Of a stretch of 64,000 nucleotides of DNA, positions 36,425 through 45,212 are shown piece after piece (position 1 is the first letter of the stretch; each line of letters opens with the position of its first letter). The position numbers were made by a program, and so were the translations under genes. The stretch covers positions 2,207,670-2,271,669 of the forward strand of contig NZ_JAROAU010000003.1 of assembly GCF_029433855.1 (NCBI RefSeq). The letters are read 5' to 3'. This DNA comes from Candidatus Kosakonia sp. 282A-S69 (lineage in GTDB: Bacteria > Pseudomonadota > Gammaproteobacteria > Enterobacterales > Enterobacteriaceae). The notes beneath the pieces were generated by a model that ran no database searches, was not told the origin of the DNA, and saw only the letters and a program-made list of their open reading frames with translations.

Positions 36425-37647
36425 CGCGTGGCCTCTTCTTGCGCAAACAGCGAGAGGACAACGCCGATAATTGAACCATCAACGCCGAGACCGGTTTTTA
36501 ACAGGTGTGATTTTTGATGAGAGACCACCGGCTGATTCACCAATAGCTGATGAGAGAGTTCATCACTTATCTCATCGTTCGCCACCGCCGGGATTAACTC
36601 GCCCTGTCGCAACATCTCTGCACCAATAATGAGATCAACGATACCGGAGCCGGTCGCGGTATATCCCAGCATGCCTTTATAGGCCAGCACCGGTACCCTC
36701 TGGTCGCCCAGTAGCAATGAAATTGCTTTCGCCTCTGATTTATCGCTGGTTGATGAGCCGTTGCCGTGCGGAATAATGGCGCAGAGTTGATCCAGCGTTA
36801 CCGCGGCTTCACTCATTACGCTGCGCATCACTTTTACCAGGCTGGTACTAAGCCATGTTTGATCATGGCTTCGCCCGGCACTGGTCTGGGTATAATTTGA
36901 TTTCAACTGGACATGACATTTTCCCTCCTGACCGCCACGGTATCCGCGGCGCTCCAGCAACATGACCGATAAACCTTCTGCAAATAAGACAGCCTGACTG
37001 TTTTTACCAAACGGCTGCACCACCTTGCTTACCAGCATCGACTGATTTTCCAGAAACCAGATATCCTGGGTGTTAATTCTGGAGCAATTAATAACGCAAA
37101 CCAGATCAAGGCCGCCGCGCTCAATTGCCTGACAGCCCAAATGGATGGCCGTCAAAGCGGAATTACTGGTGCAGTGCAGCGCAGCAGGAAGGTTTTTCAG
37201 GTGATACTTCTCTGCCAGTTTAAAAGCCAGATAATCCTGGGACATATTGCGGACATGCAGATGTTTTATCGACTCAGAGAGCGCGACATCTTCAATATCG
37301 TTTTTGTCGTAAAAGGACTTATAGTCCATCGCATCGACACGCGGCCCAAGGCCGGTCAAATAGACTCGGGCATTGTCCCCCGCCAACGCGGCGGGGGACA
37401 ATGCGGCCTGTGCCAATGCCTCTTCAACTAAGCGGCAGATGAGGTCAAGATCGCTCTCTTTCGTCGTATTAAGCCGGGCCACGCTGACATTACGCTTAAA
37501 CCCGCATTTGATTGCTTCCTCTTCACTGGCAAACCAGTGCGCGGTATTGACGCGCATGCCCTGGCGCAAATTATCCATCAGCTGCGCAGGATGAGTGGCA
37601 TAAGGTAGTGCAAGGCTGTAGCCGGAGATCAGGGCTGCATTTTCCAC
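36421..37647 (-). CDS. Beta-ketoacyl synthase with altered triad
   Basis: A 408-residue ketosynthase. The nucleophile region HCTSNSALTAIHLGCQ gives Cys159. HGNGSSTSDKSEA gives His294. The second His, normally in a GH motif, is replaced by Tyr329 (KGMLGYTATGSG). It could act as a KAS III-like or transfer enzyme, or be decarboxylation-deficient. A GTG start follows AAAGGGG, 4 bp after the stop of the fused ketosynthase gene. Confidence 0.8.
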   Translation of the reverse strand: MENAALISGYSLALPYATHPAQLMDNLRQGMRVNTAHWFASEEEAIKCGFKRNVSVARLNTTKESDLDLICRLVEEALAQAALSPAALAGDNARVYLTGLGPRVDAMDYKSFYDKNDIEDVALSESIKHLHVRNMSQDYLAFKLAEKYHLKNLPAALHCTSNSALTAIHLGCQAIERGGLDLVCVINCSRINTQDIWFLENQSMLVSKVVQPFGKNSQAVLFAEGLSVMLLERRGYRGGQEGKCHVQLKSNYTQTSAGRSHDQTWLSTSLVKVMRSVMSEAAVTLDQLCAIIPHGNGSSTSDKSEAKAISLLLGDQRVPVLAYKGMLGYTATGSGIVDLIIGAEMLRQGELIPAVANDEISDELSHQLLVNQPVVSHQKSHLLKTGLGVDGSIIGVVLSLFAQEEATR

Positions 37648-37651
37648 GGCA

Positions 37652-40210
37652 CTACCCCTTTATAATCATCGCGTAGTAGTTCCCACCTTCTGTTGCGCCA
37701 ACCAGTAGCGCATGACGCACAGCAAGCCTCAGCGGCTCGCGCACAAAATTCATTCGCTTATCGAAGAAGGTGTAGGAGCCTGGCATTGCCGGTACGGTTT
37801 GCGTTTTCATGCACTCAGTAAGCACCAACAGGTTCAACAGACCGGCCGCCGAGGCGACAAAACCGAAACAGGCGTTGTAATTAACAACCGGCACCTGCGG
37901 ATGGCTGTGATGAAATACGTCGTAAAGGGCATTGATCTCAACCTGAGAATGCGCAGGTCCGCCGTGGCTGCTGCCACATACCAGATCGATCTCGTCGGAG
38001 CTCATCCCGGCGTCGGTAAGCGCGCGTTGAATGGCCAGCGCCATGGCAGCCGATTTTTCGCCTGATTGAGTTGTGTCAAACCAGCTGTTATCACAGGATT
38101 TGCCATAGCCGATGATTTCGGCCAGCACTTCTACACCGCGCTCGCGAGCAGCCTGCGGATCTTCAAGCAACAGCATGCAGGCGCCTTCGCCTGGTACATA
38201 CCCTTTCGCCTTATCACTATAAATTTGATAATCGCCCGCGTCGGAGATCATGGCTATTTTCTGCGTCACGGCATCCATATAGAGCGCCATAGAGGGAAAA
38301 TACTCATCTGCGCCGCCGACAATAACCTGGGGCTGCAGATTCTGCCGCACGAGTTCGTAGCCATATGTCAACGCGCCAAGCGCGGCGTTTTCACCGGTTG
38401 CCAGCGTCGTGGTGTAGCCTTTGATCCCTTCAGAGATGCCGCAAAAAGTGGCAATCGCGTTCATTAGCGAACCGGGAAACTCCGAGGTGCGAACTTTACG
38501 CGGATCGGGTTTGAGGCTTTGCAAATATTTATAGGTTGTCTCCTGCGGACCACGTGACATCCCCATGATCAGCCCAAGGTTATCGCCGTCGCGCTTAATT
38601 TTGCGCTTACCGCTGCTCAACGCCTCTGAAAGTGCGACCAGCGCAAAGGTTCCTCCGCGCGTGGCTTTACGTGAATCAAATCGGCGCAGATATTTGCGGG
38701 GTTCCAGGTTGTTCACCTGGAATGTTTTGAAATGCGCCTCCTCTTCCGGCAGCCTTCCCGCGCCCATAGCGTGCTCACTTCCGAATATGTCGCTCAGCTG
38801 GTCGGTTTTTTCCAGAACCGCTAATAGCTCACGGGCTTCGGCGAGCGTATCCTGCGGGAATGTCACGCTACCAAGGGTGCCGCTGGCATTACGCTGCCAA
38901 ATGTTGTGCAGAAGGTCACCGACCGTGTGACCGAGTGCCGTCACGGCGCCAGCACCGGTTATCGCAACGCGTTTAGGTGAGTAATGGGTGACAGGCACTG
39001 TTCCGGGCCGGGTACTGATAACCATGCAGCAGTTATTACCGCCGAACGCATAGTTATTCTTCAAAAAGAGATTCACCTGTTTCTCTCTGAATTCATTTGC
39101 CACATAGTCCAGATCGCAATTTGGCCGTGGCGTAGAGAAGTTGAGAGTCGGCAGAACGATATTGTCAGGCAGGGTGACCAGACAGGCGATTAACTCAACG
39201 ATGCCGGCCGCGCCGATATTGTGACCAAAGTAGGATTTTGTTGAGCTGACAAGCAAATCCTTGCGGTGGGCGAAGACTTTGTTCATCGCCATGGTCTCAA
39301 TACGGTCGTTAGCTTCCGTTCCGGTACCGTGCGCATTGACGTAGTCAATCTGGTCAGGGGTGACGCCCGCATTCTCCATCGCCTTGAGCATAACCTGCAC
39401 CGCCCCATTGGCACGCGGATCGGGGCCGGTCTCATGATAGGCGTCGCATGAAGTGGCGTAGGAGAGGATTTCGCCATAGATAGTCGCCCCACGTGCCATG
39501 GCATGCTCATACTCTTCCAGAACCAGTGCTCCTGCCCCTTCGCCAATTGACATTCCAGGCTGACCGGAGAAAGGGGTACAGGCATCGGGATGCATGACGT
39601 TAAGGGCGTAGAAACCGGCGAAGGTTGGTAAATAGATGGGTTCCGTTCCCACGGCAAGCATCGTTTTGCTCTTGCCGTTTTGCAGATAGTCGAACGCCAT
39701 ACCGATAGCATTCGGGCTGGCCGTACAGGCCGTTGCTACCAGTTCTACCCCACCTTTTAGTCCAAGCAGCGTTGAAACACTTGAGCAGCAAGAGGCGAAG
39801 CCGCCGGCATAAAGAGCCTTACGCAGGGAGAAATCTTCAATACGCTGTTCAAATAGCGGCAGAAAGGCTTCTGTGCCAGCAGAGGAGACGCCAACAATTA
39901 ATCCCGTCTCCTCAAGCGCAGGCGCGTTTGCGATGAGGCCAGCCTGGCTTAACGCATCCTTGCCCACTTTATAGGCCCAGAGTGCAGCGTTATCTAATGA
40001 CTGCACAATCTCCTCTGCCAGCTCAGGGCAATGGATGTCATGCAGCACCTCGGCTGCGCGGGCGTTTTCGAACCAGGTAGCAAAACGCTGGCTATCCGTT
40101 ACGCCGCACTTCTTATTAAGAAGTGCGGATTTAAAATCCTGAAGGTTTTCAGCCAGAGACGAGAGGATGCCCATCCCGGTAATGACGACTCTTTTTCTAG
40201 TACTCTTCAT
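37652..40210 (-). CDS. Fused ketosynthase-chain-length-factor protein
   Basis: An 852-residue protein of two ketosynthase domains in one chain. The N-terminal domain (about 1-405) has the complete triad: Cys162 (ACTASPNA), His294 (NAHGTGTEAND) and His330 (YFGHNIGAAG). The C-terminal domain (about 410-852) restarts with KRVAITGAGAV but has Leu at the Cys position (about 603) and Phe at the second His (784), keeping only His749. This is the active/inactive pairing of type II polyketide KS-alpha and KS-beta (CLF) subunits, here joined. It should extend and measure the acyl chain on the cluster's ACP. The start at 40210 follows AGGGAAG. Confidence 0.88.
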   Translation of the reverse strand: MKSTRKRVVITGMGILSSLAENLQDFKSALLNKKCGVTDSQRFATWFENARAAEVLHDIHCPELAEEIVQSLDNAALWAYKVGKDALSQAGLIANAPALEETGLIVGVSSAGTEAFLPLFEQRIEDFSLRKALYAGGFASCCSSVSTLLGLKGGVELVATACTASPNAIGMAFDYLQNGKSKTMLAVGTEPIYLPTFAGFYALNVMHPDACTPFSGQPGMSIGEGAGALVLEEYEHAMARGATIYGEILSYATSCDAYHETGPDPRANGAVQVMLKAMENAGVTPDQIDYVNAHGTGTEANDRIETMAMNKVFAHRKDLLVSSTKSYFGHNIGAAGIVELIACLVTLPDNIVLPTLNFSTPRPNCDLDYVANEFREKQVNLFLKNNYAFGGNNCCMVISTRPGTVPVTHYSPKRVAITGAGAVTALGHTVGDLLHNIWQRNASGTLGSVTFPQDTLAEARELLAVLEKTDQLSDIFGSEHAMGAGRLPEEEAHFKTFQVNNLEPRKYLRRFDSRKATRGGTFALVALSEALSSGKRKIKRDGDNLGLIMGMSRGPQETTYKYLQSLKPDPRKVRTSEFPGSLMNAIATFCGISEGIKGYTTTLATGENAALGALTYGYELVRQNLQPQVIVGGADEYFPSMALYMDAVTQKIAMISDAGDYQIYSDKAKGYVPGEGACMLLLEDPQAARERGVEVLAEIIGYGKSCDNSWFDTTQSGEKSAAMALAIQRALTDAGMSSDEIDLVCGSSHGGPAHSQVEINALYDVFHHSHPQVPVVNYNACFGFVASAAGLLNLLVLTECMKTQTVPAMPGSYTFFDKRMNFVREPLRLAVRHALLVGATEGGNYYAMIIKG

Positions 40211-40308
40211 TATTCTTCCCTGCAGCGGCTGTAAGAAACAGACCGCCTGAATCGATGCGGGTAACAACGCCAGACAGCGCGTTTGCGGGTAGCTGGCGTT
40301 ACGGATGA

Positions 40309-41466
40309 CTAAGCGTGTCGCGCTTTCATGGCGTCGATATAGCTGTGCTCCGTCGGGCTGACCAACAAACTCAGGTTATAAAGAAAAGGAAGGTTTTGGG
40401 TTTTCGCCGGGATTTTTGCGGTAGCGGTTTCAATCGTGAAGCCTGAAATATCTGACCATGCATAATCATAATCGAGCAGCGCGAGAGCAATTGGCGCGCC
40501 CAGTGCAGGGGACCAGGCAGAGTTGACGATGACACCAACCTGTTGATCATCGACTGATACCTTGTCATGGGGGGCAATTTCGGCGCTATCCGTCAGCGGA
40601 GAGATACCGACGATTTTACGTTTTGCAGGCTCACGGGAATGTTTGATAACTGCGTCCTTACCGATAAACCCCTCTTTGTCATATTGCACTGCCCACTGCA
40701 TTTGCAGCTCAACCGGATGACGGCTGAAATCAGCATAGATACTCTCATCCCAGCACATATTTTCAATGCGCACGGTGCGCAGATAATCAAGCCCACCGGT
40801 TTTTAAATGATATTTTTCACCTTTCTCAACAAGGATTGACCATGTATCAACGAGTGTTGACTGTGGACCGATCAACAGGTAACCAAACTCCCCATGTTTC
40901 CCGCAGCGGAAGAGGATCAGTTCACCATCCTGATTAATATATTCATGATACGGTAAACCGATGATATCGAAGCCGTAAACTTCAGCAAGTAATTCCCAGG
41001 AATAAGGGCCCTCAACCATGAGCGCCCCCCACGCCTCTTCTGCCATCGACTTAATAGCAGGACGTTCAGAGATCTCAAGCTCTTCAGCACGTTGCAGGAG
41101 GTTATCAAGAGAGTTGATAATATCGGAAGCGGCAATATTTTCTGACAAGATGTAATAGCCATCGGGCGTACACAAAATATAGATATCACCTTTAATGGTG
41201 CCATCCTCGTTAAGCACCAATGAGTACAGGCCTTGTTCATCGCGAATAATCGAAACATCCGCCGAGGCCAGGTGATTAACTAAAGCCCATGCATCATCTC
41301 CCATAACGCTTACTATCGACATATGAGAATAATCAACCAGCAGGGCACTCTCTCGCACCGCTTTATATTCTATAGCGGGCTCGTAATAAGCAGCCGGAAC
41401 CAGATGATTGTTAAATAAACCCATTTTAGCTTTGCCGGCCAGATGCAAATCATGCAGCGATTTCAT
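40309..41466 (-). CDS. GcvT-like folate-fold protein
   Basis: A 385-residue protein of the GcvT/YgfZ aminomethyltransferase fold. It begins with the HL ... LVPAAYYEPAIEYKAVRESALLVDYSHM pattern, has LRTVRIENMCWDESIYADF in the middle, and a C-terminal barrel (VGVIVNSAWSPALGAPIALALL). Catabolic GcvT removes aminomethyl groups with tetrahydrofolate. In a fatty-acid cluster a one-carbon transfer or methyl-tailoring role is possible, but the actual reaction is unknown. A 98-bp gap separates it from the fused ketosynthase. Confidence 0.78.
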   Translation of the reverse strand: MKSLHDLHLAGKAKMGLFNNHLVPAAYYEPAIEYKAVRESALLVDYSHMSIVSVMGDDAWALVNHLASADVSIIRDEQGLYSLVLNEDGTIKGDIYILCTPDGYYILSENIAASDIINSLDNLLQRAEELEISERPAIKSMAEEAWGALMVEGPYSWELLAEVYGFDIIGLPYHEYINQDGELILFRCGKHGEFGYLLIGPQSTLVDTWSILVEKGEKYHLKTGGLDYLRTVRIENMCWDESIYADFSRHPVELQMQWAVQYDKEGFIGKDAVIKHSREPAKRKIVGISPLTDSAEIAPHDKVSVDDQQVGVIVNSAWSPALGAPIALALLDYDYAWSDISGFTIETATAKIPAKTQNLPFLYNLSLLVSPTEHSYIDAMKARHA

Positions 41467-41496
41467 AGAAGTCCTTATTGAAATAATTAACCGAAA

Positions 41497-41778
41497 TTAA
41501 GCCTGACGTTTCGTTATCACAAAAGAAGCCAGGCTGTTAATGCTGCGCATATACGACGGGTTATCGCTTTCGCTCACCTGGATATCAAAAACCTTATCCA
41601 GCATAACGATAATTTCAGTGGCGTCGACAGAGTCTAATTTCAGCCCATTGCCAAACAAAGGTGTATCATCGTCAACTTGCGATGGCTCACGAGGGATATT
41701 CAAACGTTGAATGATCTCTGTTTTGATGGTAAAGAGAACCTCTTTACGCTCTTCAATTTTACTCTGCATTATTGTCAT
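41497..41778 (-). CDS. Acyl carrier protein
   Basis: A 93-residue acidic protein with the phosphopantetheine site GLKLDSVDA (Ser50) and the usual four-helix pattern. It carries growing chains for the cluster enzymes after activation by the AcpS-like transferase two genes upstream. The start at 41778 follows AGGGAT and begins 4 bp after the dehydratase stop. Confidence 0.88.
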   Translation of the reverse strand: MTIMQSKIEERKEVLFTIKTEIIQRLNIPREPSQVDDDTPLFGNGLKLDSVDATEIIVMLDKVFDIQVSESDNPSYMRSINSLASFVITKRQA

Positions 41779-41782
41779 ATTT

Positions 41783-42340
41783 TCATCCCTGCTGTTTAGT
41801 TTCGCGAAAATTGATGATGGTGCCATGGCATATCATTTTTTTACCGACATTTGCCGTAACGTTGTAGTGTTTGAATCCGGCAGGATCGGAAAAAGAGGGT
41901 TTACTTATTACCTCAATAGTATCTCCCGGATAAGCAATATCCTTAAATTTCAAATTCTGTGAAGCCAGAACGCCATGAACTTGAGCTCGACGCTCACGAA
42001 CGAGGTCGATAAATTCTGGTTTGTGAATAAAATTAGACAAATTACGCAAGCTGGTTAATGACTCTCCAAAACGTTCTGCAAAGACATCACAAATATCACT
42101 AATAAAAGAGAAGTACTCGCTCGCCTGACCAAATATTTCTGCTACGATCACACCAGGCATAATAGGATTGTCGGGGAAATGGCCTGTAAGATAAGGGTCA
42201 TTAAAGGTGACATGCTTGATAACCTTGATGTAACCATTATCGCCATATTTATAATCCTCTATGCGATCAACCATCATAAGAGGCTGGCGCCAGGCGCCCA
42301 TCTCAAGAAATACTTTTGGCGGAATATTATATTTTGACAT
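41783..42340 (-). CDS. FabZ/FabA-like hotdog dehydratase
   Basis: A 185-residue single-hotdog protein. GHFPDNPIMPGVIVAE (from about residue 53) is the FabZ motif with catalytic His54. It is longer than FabZ (about 151). It should dehydrate 3-hydroxyacyl-ACP to the enoyl form. It is 3 bp from the ketoreductase stop. Confidence 0.88.
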   Translation of the reverse strand: MSKYNIPPKVFLEMGAWRQPLMMVDRIEDYKYGDNGYIKVIKHVTFNDPYLTGHFPDNPIMPGVIVAEIFGQASEYFSFISDICDVFAERFGESLTSLRNLSNFIHKPEFIDLVRERRAQVHGVLASQNLKFKDIAYPGDTIEVISKPSFSDPAGFKHYNVTANVGKKMICHGTIINFRETKQQG

Positions 42341-42343
42341 AAA

Positions 42344-43099
42344 TCACCGCATGACCAGCCCACCATCAACAACGATGGTTTGCCCAACAATATAGCTGGA
42401 TGCCGAGGAAGATAACCAAACAATGGCATTAGCAACTTCATTACAGTTACCAAGCCGCTTAAGTGGGATAGAATTGGTTACATCACGAACCACGGTTCTG
42501 GAGACTTTTTTTACCATTTTTGAAGCAATCATTCCTGGCGCAACGGCATTGACACGGATGCCGCGAGGCGCAAGCTCAGCAGCAAGCGTCCGGGTGAAAC
42601 CCAATAAGGCACCCTTTGAAGCACTGTAATTTGCTTGCCCTACACTCGCAATAATGCCAGCGATAGAAGCAACGTTAACAATCGTCGCGCCTTCCGCACC
42701 TCGCAGGAATTTCAACATCGCTTTTGTAAGTTGAAAGGTGCTCAACATATTGGTTTCAATGACAACGTTAAAATCTTCAAAACTCATTGATGAAAATAAA
42801 TTATCTTTAACAATACCCGCATTATTAATGAGGACATCAAGTCGGGAGATAGCGTTATTAAGATAGATAACCAACTCGCTTACATTCTCGGGATTCGCAA
42901 GATCGCACTGAAAGGTAGTCAAACGGTGACCGTGATCATGACTTTCACTTAATAAACGAAGAGGTTCAACGTTATTTTTAAATAATGCATAAACGTTACA
43001 TCCCTGATCAAGATATTTTTCGCAAATTGCTAACCCAATATCTCCGCTTGCGCCGGAGATAAGTACGTTTTTGGAGTTCAAATCCTTATATGTATACAT
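42344..43099 (-). CDS. FabG-like 3-oxoacyl-ACP reductase
   Basis: A 251-residue SDR. The nucleotide motif is GASGDIG (16-22) and NNAG is at about 92-95. The catalytic residues are Ser145, Tyr158 and Lys162 (YSASK). The C-terminal IVVDGGLVMR matches FabG enzymes. It reduces the keto group after each extension. The start follows AAGGGATGAG. Confidence 0.9.
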   Translation of the reverse strand: MYTYKDLNSKNVLISGASGDIGLAICEKYLDQGCNVYALFKNNVEPLRLLSESHDHGHRLTTFQCDLANPENVSELVIYLNNAISRLDVLINNAGIVKDNLFSSMSFEDFNVVIETNMLSTFQLTKAMLKFLRGAEGATIVNVASIAGIIASVGQANYSASKGALLGFTRTLAAELAPRGIRVNAVAPGMIASKMVKKVSRTVVRDVTNSIPLKRLGNCNEVANAIVWLSSSASSYIVGQTIVVDGGLVMR

Positions 43100-43117
43100 C
43101 TCATCCCTTATCCTTCA

Positions 43118-43501
43118 TCAGGAAATAATTGTTACAGCAATAGCATATGTTCGACAGTGCGATATACTTAAGGAGATATGCTTAATATCTCTCTCCTTAA
43201 TTATCTGCGCAATTCGGCCAGAAAGAGAAAAGTAAGGGCATCCTAAACAATCATGCATGATTTCCATATCCTGAAAGGTTATGCCTTCGCGGAACCCCAA
43301 CCCTAATGCTTTGACAAGAGACTCTTTTGCAGCCCAAAACCCGGAGGCCCTCTCATAATCAACCTCTTCTGTAATTAGCTGCTCTCTTTCAGAGAGGGAA
43401 AAGACGCGATGAAGAAATCCACTCCCCCCATTATTTATTGCCTGGGTAATCCTACACACTTCAACAATGTCAGTGCCAAGGTGAAAACGTTTTTGTGTCA
43501 T
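43118..43501 (-). CDS. AcpS-like phosphopantetheinyl transferase
   Basis: A 127-residue AcpS-type transferase. It has an N-terminal LGTDIVEVCRI (metal-binding Asp11), then FWAAKESLVKALG (Glu60) and the C-terminal SISHCRTYAIA. It converts the cluster ACP to its holo form. The start at 43501 is 5 bp after the transporter stop and has no clear ribosome site, so translation is probably coupled to the upstream gene. A 17-codon extension would lie inside the transporter gene. Confidence 0.85.
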   Translation of the reverse strand: MTQKRFHLGTDIVEVCRITQAINNGGSGFLHRVFSLSEREQLITEEVDYERASGFWAAKESLVKALGLGFREGITFQDMEIMHDCLGCPYFSLSGRIAQIIKERDIKHISLSISHCRTYAIAVTIIS

Positions 43502-43505
43502 AAAA

Positions 43506-45164
43506 TTAGAGCTGATAACTAATGTTAAAACTCGTCGTAAAATCATCGACAATCATTTTCGAAGGATGCAGCAAAGGGAGCGCCAGGGATAACTCATATC
43601 CCAATGAGTTGACATGTCCTTTCACCCCACCAGTAATCCCCACGAGTTTCTCGCCACCATACAGTTGCCTCGTAGTCTGGCTACTCTCTACTTGCCCGTA
43701 ATCAGCCCCGAAGAAGGTGTTTATTCCATTAAGCGCAGTAGAAAAGTTAAAAGTGTTTCGTATGTAAAAACCATTAATAGCATCAACACCAGAGCTATTT
43801 TCAAACCCTCGTACATTCCAGCGACTGCCAATATTGAACTGATCCTGAATAGTTAATGACTCAGGACTGTATTGCGCACCAAAAGACATCTCATACCAAC
43901 TGGGAAGAGATGTCAGTTGCAGTGCTTTTAAGTATGTTATATTTAAGTTAAATACATGACTAGCACTGTCCACGTCTCCCGATAACATATCAGGAGTTTC
44001 TCTTCCCCCAGGCCATTTAACAAATCGCTGCCAGCTTAATGTTGAATCCAGCGATGCCCCATCAAAACTCTGTATATAATTTAATGCTAGCTTAACGTTG
44101 CTCATATCTCGTTTTTGCATAGCCAATTTCACACCACCAAATTCATAATCAGCCTTCCGCTTAAAAATTTCTAAGCTTGCAGAAAGTTTTTTTGACATGT
44201 CGCGAAAAAGAAGGCGTGAACTTTTAAAGCCATAATACTCATTCCTGCCAATATAATCATAATTCCAATCGGCAATAGCAATATTTTGATTCGAAAAGCT
44301 CGTGCTATAGACAAATTCATAATCCCAAAAACCATACGGGAAAGAGTACCAACCGGTTAGATTTTTGTAGCCACCCGTTGTACTGCTTGATCCTGAAAAA
44401 TACCCCACATCACTCAGGCCTGCAATATTAAAAAAATAAAATGCGGCACCAGAAATATTTTGCCCGGTACTTTTATCACCCCAGTTACTATAGCTCGCCC
44501 TGGCGATCCACTTCTTCGTACGGTGGGTATTGATAACAATATTGCTATAGCCAATTCGGCTTCCGGGTGCGATATTTATTTTCACATCAACCGCAGGAGT
44601 TCTTTGCAAATTCTCCAGCCCCTGCTCTATATCTCTTAGATTAAGAATTTCACCCTCACTAAAAGGAAGAGCATGAGAATTAACATCTTCGCTCTCTACT
44701 ACAATATGCTCTATGCGACCAGGGGCAATCGTTAAGAAAAGCCTGCCAGTATTTAAATCCTGATTGGGCACGTCAACACGTGTCGTTACAAACCCGGCAT
44801 TAATAAAATAATCTTGAATGATTTTAGCAATACTTCGAATGCCATTAACCCCAAGACATTTCCCCGAGAATTTATGAATAATAGCATCAATATTATGATC
44901 ATTTATAAAATCATTACTGAGAGTGAATTGATCAATACGATAACACACTTTATCTTCAGGGATTTGTATATTATCAATAATCAGTTCTCTTTTAGGGGAG
45001 AAAACGTCTTTCTTCTCTAATTTATTTTCACGCAAAACGTTTGAGTCGTTAAGCTGCTGATCTTTCGCAAATTTATCGAGATTATCTGCTGCGACCACCT
45101 GAAAGCAAGCAAAAAAAACAAAAAGATAAAGTTTATAAAATCGCACTATTACAATCGCTCTCAT
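43506..45164 (-). CDS. TpsB/ShlB-type two-partner secretion transporter
   Basis: A 552-residue outer-membrane transporter. It has a signal peptide, then POTRA-type domains (FSGKCLGVNGIRSIAKIIQDYFINAGFVTTRVDVP around 95-130), then a 16-strand barrel containing the family's FNIGSRWNVRGFEN loop (RG motif of the lid-lock type). It translocates the adjacent exoprotein across the outer membrane. There is no clear ribosome site; a perfect hairpin lies just before the start. The stop is 5 bp before the AcpS-like gene. Confidence 0.9.
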   Translation of the reverse strand: MRAIVIVRFYKLYLFVFFACFQVVAADNLDKFAKDQQLNDSNVLRENKLEKKDVFSPKRELIIDNIQIPEDKVCYRIDQFTLSNDFINDHNIDAIIHKFSGKCLGVNGIRSIAKIIQDYFINAGFVTTRVDVPNQDLNTGRLFLTIAPGRIEHIVVESEDVNSHALPFSEGEILNLRDIEQGLENLQRTPAVDVKINIAPGSRIGYSNIVINTHRTKKWIARASYSNWGDKSTGQNISGAAFYFFNIAGLSDVGYFSGSSSTTGGYKNLTGWYSFPYGFWDYEFVYSTSFSNQNIAIADWNYDYIGRNEYYGFKSSRLLFRDMSKKLSASLEIFKRKADYEFGGVKLAMQKRDMSNVKLALNYIQSFDGASLDSTLSWQRFVKWPGGRETPDMLSGDVDSASHVFNLNITYLKALQLTSLPSWYEMSFGAQYSPESLTIQDQFNIGSRWNVRGFENSSGVDAINGFYIRNTFNFSTALNGINTFFGADYGQVESSQTTRQLYGGEKLVGITGGVKGHVNSLGYELSLALPLLHPSKMIVDDFTTSFNISYQL

Positions 45165-45169
45165 TAATT

Positions 45170-45198
45170 TAATAGCAGCAGCATTGCTGCTGCTATTA
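45170..45198 (-). promoter_or_regulatory. Perfect inverted repeat between tpsA and tpsB
   Basis: AATAGCAGCAGCA next to TGCTGCTGCTATT with a one-base centre, lying in the 48-bp gap between the exoprotein and transporter genes. There is no T-run in the direction of transcription. It may limit read-through or stabilise the exoprotein message. Confidence 0.65.
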
Positions 45199-45212
45199 AT
45201 TATTTACTTAAA

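Noticed and set aside
28656-43501. Standard aryl polyene (APE) cluster
   Set aside because: Ammonia lyase, aryl AMP-ligase, the MMPL exporter and glycolipid-type acyltransferases expected in APE clusters are absent, and GcvT-like, FtsX-type and KS-CLF fusion genes are present instead.
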